Part shown: one piece after another, positions 32,959 to 40,387 of the stretch
Position numbering within the stretch: the first letter of the stretch is position 1
Layout: every line of letters begins with the position of its first letter
From: Cohnella baijiui
Lineage (GTDB): Bacteria; Bacillota; Bacilli; Paenibacillales; Paenibacillaceae
DNA: 64,000 nucleotides
Assembly (NCBI RefSeq): GCF_020731285.1
Contig: NZ_JAJFOW010000003.1
Location: forward strand, 186,001 to 250,000
Direction: 5' to 3'
Made by a program: the position numbers and the translations under genes
The notes under the pieces: model-generated
What the model saw: only the letters and a program-made list of their open reading frames with translations
The model's database searches: none
What the model was told of the DNA's origin: nothing

Positions 32959-34074
32959 TTACAAGGCCGTATCTACGATGACCAGATCGTACTGTACTCT
33001 CAGATCGATCTCGTACGGGATGACGACAGGGCTTCCGTCTTTTTCAAGGATAATCTTGACAACGGGACGTTGAACCAGGGAGGAGTCGACAGAGGCAATG
33101 ACTGCGGTTTGTCCGCTATTGAGGATGACGCGGCTTCCAATCGGGTAGATGGAGATATGGCTGATAAACAGTTTGACGAGCGACAGATCGAACATGCGGT
33201 CCCCTGAGCCGAGCAGAAACTCGATCGCGTCCCTTCGCGTGTAGGAGCTGCGATGATGCCGTCGGGAGACGAGAGCGTCGTAAGTATCGGCAAGCGCAAT
33301 GATCTGGGCGAACTCATGTATTCGGGAGTTTCCGATTCCCGACGGGTAGCCGGAGCCGTCATACCTCTCGTGATGTTGCAGGGCGCATAACGCGGCCGCG
33401 CCTGGGATGTCGGTCCGATGTGCGAGCATCTGGTAGCCTTCGTTCGTATGACGTTCGATGAGCCCGCGGTCATACTCCGTCAATCTGCCCTTCTTGGTCA
33501 GCAACTCATCCGGGAGATGGATCATGCCGACGTCGAACAGCAGAGCCGAGATGATCAGATCGTGGAGAGGTTCGATGGCATATTGCTTGGCGAAACCGAT
33601 CATGGCCGATAAGGTGGCGACATTCAGCGTATGCTCGAACAGCAAGGGGTCCTTGAGATGAAGCAAGGTCAGTCTGTCCTTCATGAACCGATGATCGGAC
33701 AATTCTCCCAGCAGGCTCTGGTAAATGCGCAAGAATCGATCTCCGAGCATCGGGACGGATAGCTGCTGACCGATAAACGGATTGTTGATCAGCTCGTCGA
33801 ACGCCTCGTCGACCGCTTTCTTGGAGGCGGTAGCACTTCTTTTCCGGACCGGTCTCTCCTGCGCGGCCGGGACGGCCGGGAATTCGGTTCCTTGAGACCG
33901 GCGCGGGGTGTCTTCCTCGACAAAGATGTCCGTAATGCCAAGCGTCCGCAATCGTTCAATATACTTGTCGGTTAGCTGCGTTCCGGCGCCCAGCATGACC
34001 ATCCCGTTTTTGTTCAGCACCGGCTGGGCCAGCGTTTGTCCCGGACGGAGCGTGTAGGTGGCTGTTGGTTTCAT
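32959..34074 (-). CDS. HD-GYP domain protein with a degenerate HD motif
   Basis: A 371-residue protein. The N-terminal ~140 residues begin TYTLRPGQTLAQPVLNKNG, as in many HD-GYP proteins. The HD-GYP domain keeps the first His (EHTLNVATLSAMIG) and the signature HHERYDGSGYPSGIG, but the central HD of HDIGK reads FDVGM. That loss of a metal ligand should impair c-di-GMP hydrolysis. The rest could still bind the dinucleotide. A ~75-residue C-terminal tail ends in DLVIVDTAL. The ATG at 34074 has AGGATGAG upstream. It is co-directional with the intact HD-GYP gene at 34102. Confidence 0.88.
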   Translation of the reverse strand: MKPTATYTLRPGQTLAQPVLNKNGMVMLGAGTQLTDKYIERLRTLGITDIFVEEDTPRRSQGTEFPAVPAAQERPVRKRSATASKKAVDEAFDELINNPFIGQQLSVPMLGDRFLRIYQSLLGELSDHRFMKDRLTLLHLKDPLLFEHTLNVATLSAMIGFAKQYAIEPLHDLIISALLFDVGMIHLPDELLTKKGRLTEYDRGLIERHTNEGYQMLAHRTDIPGAAALCALQHHERYDGSGYPSGIGNSRIHEFAQIIALADTYDALVSRRHHRSSYTRRDAIEFLLGSGDRMFDLSLVKLFISHISIYPIGSRVILNSGQTAVIASVDSSLVQRPVVKIILEKDGSPVVIPYEIDLRVQYDLVIVDTAL

Positions 34075-34101
34075 GGATCTCATCCTGCCTTTAGTCCCGC
34101 G

Positions 34102-34686
34102 TTATGAACGATAACGCTGAATTTTTTGAATCGTAATTTCGGGAATAGAGAGGAACAGCTCTACGCAGGTTTTGTCAAATTGAATTCCGCTTTGCCCTCT
34201 AAGCTCGTCCGCCGCCTCTGCCACCGTCTTGACCCGGTTGTAGGAGCGGATCTGAACCATGGCGTCGAAGGCGTCGAAGACGGCGCACATGCGCGCCCAT
34301 GGCGGAATTCGCTCGCCTCGCAGTCCGTCCGGATACCCCTTTCCATCCCAACGCTCGTGATGAGATCGCACGGTTGCAATCATTCTCGGATCCCGCCAGC
34401 CAAGTTGGCGAATCAATCGCTCGCCGAGAAGCGGATGCTCCCGAATCCGCGCCCGTTCCGCCTCGTCGAGCGGAAGCCGTTTGACGAGCAGGTCATGAGG
34501 AACGAGCAGTTTTCCGATATCGTGAAAGCCGCAGGCAGCGGTAAACCTTCGTTTCTCGTCTTCGGACATTCCAAGTTTTCGAGCCGCTGCTTGCGCAAAC
34601 ATGCCTACCCGCACGCTATGCGAGAAAGTGGCAGGATCCTTCCGCAGTCCCAGAGCTTTCAGTTCCGAACGAATCAAGCTCGGCAT
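34102..34686 (-). CDS. Minimal HD-GYP phosphodiesterase
   Basis: A 194-residue protein that is almost only an HD-GYP domain. It has HSVRVGMFAQAAARKLG, intact FHDIGKLLVPHDLLVK, RSHHERWDGKGYPDGLRGER and FDAFDAMV. Members cleave c-di-GMP to GMP. The ATG at 34686 follows GGGGGG with good spacing. It lies 27 bases upstream of the degenerate HD-GYP gene, so the two are probably co-transcribed. The promoter lies next to the left recombination-like site at 34744. Confidence 0.9.
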   Translation of the reverse strand: MPSLIRSELKALGLRKDPATFSHSVRVGMFAQAAARKLGMSEDEKRRFTAACGFHDIGKLLVPHDLLVKRLPLDEAERARIREHPLLGERLIRQLGWRDPRMIATVRSHHERWDGKGYPDGLRGERIPPWARMCAVFDAFDAMVQIRSYNRVKTVAEAADELRGQSGIQFDKTCVELFLSIPEITIQKIQRYRS

Positions 34687-34743
34687 CTGCAAAGCCCCCC
34701 TTTCCTTCTATACATCGTGGCAGAGCCGCTCTGACAAGCGAGG

Positions 34744-34765
34744 TCGAACAATAGTGATTGTGCGA
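34744..34765 (+). repeat. Left inverted recombination-like site (L)
   Basis: Arm TCGAACAAT, spacer AGTG, arm ATTGTGCGA: an imperfect dyad (one mismatch between arms). The same site in opposite orientation lies at 35792-35813, after the tyrosine recombinase gene. Confidence 0.75.
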
Positions 34766-34795
34766 AGTTAGGAAGTAGAAAGGAGCCAACCATTC

Positions 34796-35737
34796 ATGAA
34801 TGCGGAACGCAATGCGGTCGGCATGGACGAGGAGCAGATGATCCAGAGCTTTCTGGCCGGATATCATCGCCCGAATACGATTCGCAATTACGAACGGGCG
34901 CTTCGCCTTTTTCGATCGTTCATTGGGACAACCCCGCTGAGCGATGCGACCTGGCACGATCTGGAGCGGTACAAAACATCCTTATTGCGGGGAACTTCTT
35001 CAAGAAGACCGCTCACCGCTTCGACGATCGCCAGCTTGATCGCTCCGCTGCGCTCGTTTTACAGATGGGGGAGTGACGCCAATATCGCCTTGTTCGCGCA
35101 TAATCCCGCCTCGTCCATCCGCTTGCCCAAGGTTCAGGTGACGAGCGGACATCATTTTCTGACGCAACGCGAGCTTGCCAAATTGTTGACCCACTTGAGC
35201 TCCAAGAACATCCGGGAGTGGATGATGGTTCTTTATATGGTCATACTGGGACTAAGGGTGTCGGAGCTTGTGCAGATGAAATGGAGCGATTTTGTTACGG
35301 ATCCATTGGAAAGCGGTGCGTGGTTAACCGTCGCAAACGGTAAAGGAGGGAGGACGAGGCAGGTGAAAATACCGGAGGCGCTATGGAGACTCCATAACGA
35401 CCCTTCCACCCGGCAATGGCTGCAAGGGGATGTGGCGCATATCCATCCGCATAGCCGTATTTTTCCGATTACGATTCGCCAAGTAGAGCGCATTGTCAGC
35501 CGGACGAGCAAAGAATGCGGAATTGCCAAACCGGTGACGCCCCATTGGCTGCGTCATACGAATGCCACCCTGGCGCTTCTGAATGGGGCATCGCTTCAAC
35601 AGGTGCAGCAGACGCTTGGTCACGTACAAATCAATACGACCCAGCGCTACTTGCATACGGTCGAGTTGATGAAGAAGACCGCGCCGGATTTTGTGGCCGA
35701 GAGCGTGCATAATGTGCTGAAACATGTATTGTTATGA
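34796..35737 (+). CDS. Tyrosine recombinase (XerC/D-like integrase)
   Basis: A 313-residue site-specific recombinase. The N-terminal SAM-like domain contains FLAGYHRPNTIRNYERALRL. The catalytic part shows the first Arg in MVILGLRVSELVQMKW, HWLRHTNATLALLNGA (HxxR), LGHVQINTTQRYLHTVEL (His and Tyr nucleophile in RYLHT). AAAGGAG precedes the ATG. The gene is bracketed at 34744 and 35792 by near-identical 22-bp dyads in opposite orientation. That fits an invertase acting on its own segment better than a chromosome-dimer resolvase. Confidence 0.92.
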   Translation: MNAERNAVGMDEEQMIQSFLAGYHRPNTIRNYERALRLFRSFIGTTPLSDATWHDLERYKTSLLRGTSSRRPLTASTIASLIAPLRSFYRWGSDANIALFAHNPASSIRLPKVQVTSGHHFLTQRELAKLLTHLSSKNIREWMMVLYMVILGLRVSELVQMKWSDFVTDPLESGAWLTVANGKGGRTRQVKIPEALWRLHNDPSTRQWLQGDVAHIHPHSRIFPITIRQVERIVSRTSKECGIAKPVTPHWLRHTNATLALLNGASLQQVQQTLGHVQINTTQRYLHTVELMKKTAPDFVAESVHNVLKHVLL

Positions 35738-35791
35738 AGGGTTAGGTCGTTTATAATGAGTAACAAAGCAGGGATAATTAAACAGAAAATG

Positions 35792-35813
35792 TCGAACAAT
35801 CACTATTGTTCGA
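35792..35813 (-). repeat. Right inverted recombination-like site (R)
   Basis: Arm TCGAACAAT, spacer CACT, arm ATTGTTCGA: a perfect dyad, extended by GT/AC. Read on the minus strand its spacer is AGTG, so it matches the left site at 21 of 22 bases in inverted orientation. Confidence 0.75.
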
Positions 35814-35870
35814 CATGATTATCATACCCTATTCGCCGTTGTTCATACATCGGCTCATACGACGGCGCAG

Positions 35871-35897
35871 AAGCCAGCGGACACTCCGCTGGCTTTT
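35871..35897 (+). terminator. Terminator
   Basis: Perfect 11-bp stem AAGCCAGCGGA / TCCGCTGGCTT, loop CAC, followed by TT. It lies downstream of the recombinase and outside the right inverted site. Confidence 0.75.
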
Positions 35898-35940
35898 GCG
35901 CGTGTGCTCTGAGAGACTGAAGGTCGCATGCCTGCAATCA

Positions 35941-35970
35941 AACTCCAGAAGTTTCTGGGGTTTCTTTTTT
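35941..35970 (+). terminator. Second terminator
   Basis: Stem AACTCCAGAA / TTCTGGGGTT (one GU pair), a 2-base nominal loop that must open slightly, and a T-rich tail TTTCTTTTTT. With the previous hairpin it insulates the histidine kinase gene. Confidence 0.65.
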
Positions 35971-36015
35971 GATATAATTCAGTCATAAATCATATTCGTT
36001 GAAAAGAAGGTTTGC

Positions 36016-39000
36016 ATGAAACATTTTCGGGCCCGCTGCACCAAAATAATCATGTTTTCAACAATAATAATATTCATGTTGTCAGGAGCAGCTTACTTCA
36101 TTATACCTAAGCCTGCACAGCATCACTCGCCGCCAACGGCGGCACACGGTCAAATAAATTTAGCGGGATGGGATTTTGGGCGAGACGGCACGGTGAAGCT
36201 TGTCGGCGAATGGGAATTTTATTGGCAGAGGTTCTTGACGATGGATGACTTCGTAAAGCCGAGTCCCCCGCAACCGAGCGGATTTGCAGATATGCCGAGC
36301 ACGTGGGATCAATTGCGAATGAATGGGGAGCGATTGCCTGGATTCGGGTACGCGACTTACCGTCTTCAAGTGAAGTTGGACGAGGCACCCGAATTATTAG
36401 CGTTAAAAATACCCATTATGACCACTGCGAATCAAGTGATGATTGACGGAAAGGTAGTCGCTCTAAGCGGGAAGGTAGCGGAATCCAAGGAATTGTCGGA
36501 AGCTAGATATTCGCCGCAAACGGTCGTGTTCCACCCTGCTGCGAAAGAGTTTGACATGATCGTGCAAATTTCCAACTACATATACGATCGCGGCGGCATG
36601 TGGTATGCGATGGAACTCGGAACCGAGAATCGAATTGCCGCTGCAAGCAAAGCGGAATTTGCGGGCGATATGATCATTTTAGGCAGTGCGCTTATGATCG
36701 GCGTCTATCATATCGGTATTTTTGTGTTGCGTCCGACGAATCGCTCTCCGCTCTATTTCGGGCTTTTTTGTTTGCTTGTCGCCCTACGGCTGTTGTCGAT
36801 TAAAAATGTTTATCTGATGAGCCTGTTCCCTGACGCCAATATCCGCGTGCTCATTTTCCTTGAATACCTCACGTATTACGGAGGAATAACGCTCATTACG
36901 CTGTTTGTCCGCGAGCTATACCCTCATGAGTATCCAAAGAAAATGGTCTGGCCGATCGCAGGGATTGGCGGCGCATTTATGTTGAGCGTTATCGTCTTTC
37001 CCGCTGAAATTTACACGCGAGGGGTCGATCTCTTTCATATCTATGCTTTCTTCTGTTTGGCTTACCATATGTACGTCTTTGTGCTGGCGTTGCGGAGAAA
37101 ACGGGGCGGCGCATGGCTGCAGATTATCGGAGCAGTCGCGATAGGCTTTACAGCTGTTCATGACATCCTGATCTTGCAAAGCCCCAATAGCGATCATTGG
37201 ATTCATCAATCGATTTTTCCGTTCGGTATGTTTATCTACTTATGTATTCAGGCTGCGGAGCTGGCGAGACGATTCTCGAACGCATTCCGAACCGTTGAAA
37301 CGATGTCGGACAAGCTTCTGTCCCTGGACAGGCTGAAAGACGAATTTCTGGCCCATACGTCTCATGAACTCAAGACGCCGATTCATGGCATCATGAATTT
37401 GTCGCAGTCGGTGCTCGAAGGTTCGGGCAGCCGATTGAACGATAAGGAAAAGGAAAACCTGGGGACGGTTGTGTCCGTTGCGCGCAGGTTAGCCAATCTG
37501 ATTAACGACATTCTCGACTTATCTCAGTTGCAAAACGGAGAAATTGCGTTGCGGCGGAAAGGCGTTGCGTTGCGACCGCTCGTCAATGTCGTATTCGAGA
37601 TGTTTCGGCATATGGCCGGAGGCAAACAAGTTGCGTTTGTCGATGGGCTGCCGGACGATCTGCCCCATGTGGATGCCGACGAAGACAGGCTGGCGCAAAT
37701 TTTGTACAATCTGGTCGGCAACGCGCTCAAGTTTACTGAGCGGGGCGAAATTCGCGTGACGGCTCAGGCAAGGAACGGGTGGATGGAAGTAGCCGTACAC
37801 GACACGGGAATCGGCATTCCGCAGGACAAACAGACGCAAATTTTCGAGGCGTTCGGTCAGGCGGATGAAGCGATTGCCATCACGTATGGCGGGACCGGGC
37901 TTGGGCTTAGCATCACCAAACGGCTTGTCGAACTTCATGGCGGGACGATTCGCGTGGAGTCGGCGGTTGGTCGAGGTTCGGTATTTACTTTCACGATGCC
38001 GCTGGCAAACGGCGTAATTAGCCGTACGGCGAATCAGACCGCGGATGCCGAGCTTGCGCGCGGGTTGGCCGAGCTTGCCGCAAGTGCGGCGACGCCTTTG
38101 CCCGAAGCGGCTTCATCCGATCCCGGCGGGGATTTTACGATCCTCGTTGCGGATGATGACCCGGTGAATCGGCAAGTGCTCATCAGCCTTTTGCGAGCGG
38201 ACAACTGCTCCGTCATCGCCGTTTCGAACGGCTTGGAGGCGATGCGCGAAATCGAACGCAATCGGAGCATCGATATGGCGGTACTCGATCTGATGATGCC
38301 CGGCATGTCCGGATACGAGGTGTGCCGAAATATCCGAGACAGATACTCGTTGTCCGAGTTCCCGGTGCTGCTGTTGACGGCGAGAAATCGGCCGGAAGAC
38401 ATTCAGGCTGCGTTCGAAGCAGGCGTGAACGATTTTGTAGGCAAGCCGGTCGAATCGGGCGAATTGAAAGCGCGCGTAAGGACGCTGCTTAAAATGAAAA
38501 CGTCGGCCAGCGCGCTGGCGAGCGCCGAAATGGCGTTCCTGCAAGCACAGATCAAGCCGCATTTTTTGTTCAACGCGCTTACGACGATCATGTCGGTCAG
38601 CTATACGGATATCGGGAAAGCGCAAGCTTTGCTTGCAGAGCTGGGCCAATATTTACGAGGCAGCTTTGATTTTCAAAACCGGGAGAAGCTCATACCGATT
38701 CGCAGAGAACTGGAGCTTGTATCGTCTTACCTGAGCATCGAGAAAGCGCGGTTTGGCGGGCGGCTGCAAACCATTTACGACGAGGACGACAGCATCAGTT
38801 GCCTAATACCCCCCCTTATCATTCAACCGATTGTTGAAAATGCGGTGAGGCACGGAGCGATGGCGCAATCTCAAGGAGGAACGGTGCAAATTTCTGTGCA
38901 AACGGAAGAAGACGCCGTTGCGATCACGGTAGCGGATGATGGTCCGGGGATACCGAAGGAAACGATTGCTGCGCTGAAAGGTGGGCTCGGCGGCTCAAGC

Positions 39001-39117
39001 GGAGTCGGTCTGGCTAACATTGAACGCCGTTTGCGCACCCTTTACGGTAGCGGCCTGGCGTTCAAGAGCGAGCAAGGAAGAGGTACAATCGTGACAATAC
39101 GAATACCTAGGGGGTGA
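36016..39117 (+). CDS. 7TMR-DISM hybrid histidine kinase with two kinase modules and a receiver
   Basis: A 1033-residue membrane kinase. Order: signal/TM 1 (~12-33); extracellular DISM-like beta domain (~45-205, with INLAGWDFGRDGTVKLVGEW); seven membrane segments (~212-410); HisKA with AHTSHELKTPIHGIMNLS (His450); ATPase domain (~550-665, DTGIGIP and GGTGLGLSI); receiver (~706-825, VADDDPVNRQVL, Asp758); then a LytS-like module with QAQIKPHFLFNALTT (His849) and a second ATPase domain ending near 1033. AAGAAGG precedes the ATG. It overlaps the unit with the response regulator seven bases later. Two different kinase modules in one chain suggest that the receiver gates the output kinase. Confidence 0.93.
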   Translation: MKHFRARCTKIIMFSTIIIFMLSGAAYFIIPKPAQHHSPPTAAHGQINLAGWDFGRDGTVKLVGEWEFYWQRFLTMDDFVKPSPPQPSGFADMPSTWDQLRMNGERLPGFGYATYRLQVKLDEAPELLALKIPIMTTANQVMIDGKVVALSGKVAESKELSEARYSPQTVVFHPAAKEFDMIVQISNYIYDRGGMWYAMELGTENRIAAASKAEFAGDMIILGSALMIGVYHIGIFVLRPTNRSPLYFGLFCLLVALRLLSIKNVYLMSLFPDANIRVLIFLEYLTYYGGITLITLFVRELYPHEYPKKMVWPIAGIGGAFMLSVIVFPAEIYTRGVDLFHIYAFFCLAYHMYVFVLALRRKRGGAWLQIIGAVAIGFTAVHDILILQSPNSDHWIHQSIFPFGMFIYLCIQAAELARRFSNAFRTVETMSDKLLSLDRLKDEFLAHTSHELKTPIHGIMNLSQSVLEGSGSRLNDKEKENLGTVVSVARRLANLINDILDLSQLQNGEIALRRKGVALRPLVNVVFEMFRHMAGGKQVAFVDGLPDDLPHVDADEDRLAQILYNLVGNALKFTERGEIRVTAQARNGWMEVAVHDTGIGIPQDKQTQIFEAFGQADEAIAITYGGTGLGLSITKRLVELHGGTIRVESAVGRGSVFTFTMPLANGVISRTANQTADAELARGLAELAASAATPLPEAASSDPGGDFTILVADDDPVNRQVLISLLRADNCSVIAVSNGLEAMREIERNRSIDMAVLDLMMPGMSGYEVCRNIRDRYSLSEFPVLLLTARNRPEDIQAAFEAGVNDFVGKPVESGELKARVRTLLKMKTSASALASAEMAFLQAQIKPHFLFNALTTIMSVSYTDIGKAQALLAELGQYLRGSFDFQNREKLIPIRRELELVSSYLSIEKARFGGRLQTIYDEDDSISCLIPPLIIQPIVENAVRHGAMAQSQGGTVQISVQTEEDAVAITVADDGPGIPKETIAALKGGLGGSSGVGLANIERRLRTLYGSGLAFKSEQGRGTIVTIRIPRG

Positions 39118-39124
39118 GGCATAC

Positions 39125-40300
39125 ATGCTGCGCGTTCTACTGGTTGATGATGAAGAACCGGTGCTGGATTTGATGGAAAGGCTGCTCGGCAGCAATGGCC
39201 ATGTCGAGATCGTCGGAAAGTTTATCCGATCGGAAGATGCGATTGAACAGGTTCGAAAGGAGCCTGTCGATGTCGTTTTTCTCGATATTCAGATGCCGGA
39301 GATGAACGGCATTGAAGCGGCTGCGTATTTCATGGAGGCGGCTCCCGAAATCGATATCGTATTCGTGACCGCCTATAGCGAGTATGCCATCGACGCTTTT
39401 GAAGTAAGCGCCATGGATTATGTGTTAAAGCCGCCTGCTCCGGATCGGTTGAATAAGACGATAGAGAGATTGCTGCGGAGGCGGAAGTCGGGAAGTATCG
39501 GCGAGAGTGTGGGGATGGAGCAATCGAACGAAGCGGCAGTGGAGATAAAATCGGGTTTTTACAGCTTCGGTCGCTTCGATTGGGTTACAGATGAAGGTTC
39601 ACGTACGGCCGAGACGGTAAAATGGGGAAGATCGAAAGAGCGCGAATTGATGGCGTATTTGGTACATCACCGAAATCGGTTTGTGCGAAAAGAGCAAATC
39701 GTAGAACACCTGTGGCCGGACACTCCCTTAGAGCAAGCCAGCGTAATTTTGCATACGTGCGTTTATAACATTCGCAAAAAGATGAGCAGTCTCGGCTGCA
39801 AGGAATTGTTAGCTTACCGGAACAACGGTTATCGGCTGGAGCTGCGGGATTTATGGTGCGATACGGATGGGTTGGAACGAATCGCCGGGGGCGACATCAA
39901 GCTGCATGCCGGCAACATCGGAGAATTTGAGAACGTCATTCGATTGTATCGGGGAGACTATTTGGAGGAAGAAGGTTATATTTGGGCTTATGAGAAGCGG
40001 GAATCGCTCAAAAACATGTATATCGCGATCATGAAGCGAATGGCGGCATATTATCGTTCTGCGGGTAAGCACCAAGCGGCAGTCGATTGTCTGCTCGGTG
40101 TCCTGAACAAAAATCCGCTTCATGACGATGCCAACGAATCGATCCTGAACTTGTATGCGCTTATGGGCGATAGGCAGTCGATGATTCGCCATTACGAGCG
40201 ATTTAAGCATTTGTTGAAAGAAGAATGGGGCATGGAACCGAAGGAATCTACGGTTCAATTGTACCAGCGTTTATGCAGCGGCAGCGCCGACGATATTTAG
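39125..40300 (+). CDS. Response regulator with winged helix and BTAD domain
   Basis: A 391-residue regulator. The receiver begins LRVLLVDDEEPVLDLM with phosphoacceptor Asp54 in VVFLDIQMPEMNG and Lys in DYVLKPPAPDRL. A SARP-like winged helix (ERELMAYLVHHRNRFVRKEQ, VYNIRKKMSSLG) follows, and then a bacterial transcriptional activator (BTAD) helical domain with TPR-like pattern to the end (YWGDYLEEEG-type region and WGMEPKESTVQLY). It is the output partner of the hybrid kinase. The SLH protein gene 88 bp downstream is its nearest candidate target. Confidence 0.9.
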   Translation: MLRVLLVDDEEPVLDLMERLLGSNGHVEIVGKFIRSEDAIEQVRKEPVDVVFLDIQMPEMNGIEAAAYFMEAAPEIDIVFVTAYSEYAIDAFEVSAMDYVLKPPAPDRLNKTIERLLRRRKSGSIGESVGMEQSNEAAVEIKSGFYSFGRFDWVTDEGSRTAETVKWGRSKERELMAYLVHHRNRFVRKEQIVEHLWPDTPLEQASVILHTCVYNIRKKMSSLGCKELLAYRNNGYRLELRDLWCDTDGLERIAGGDIKLHAGNIGEFENVIRLYRGDYLEEEGYIWAYEKRESLKNMYIAIMKRMAAYYRSAGKHQAAVDCLLGVLNKNPLHDDANESILNLYALMGDRQSMIRHYERFKHLLKEEWGMEPKESTVQLYQRLCSGSADDI

Positions 40301-40387
40301 ACGGCGTAAGCCGCTTTTTTATTTCGTCAGAATATTGTCAGAGCGATGCTGTATCGTTACTGAGAAGTCTACTGAAGTGGAGGATTT

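Noticed and set aside
35792..35813. Palindrome considered as a LexA box or as a terminator
   Set aside because: The Bacillota LexA box is CGAAC-N4-GTTCG and here the spacing is ten bases. There is no T-tract for termination. The second copy in inverted orientation fits a recombination site better.
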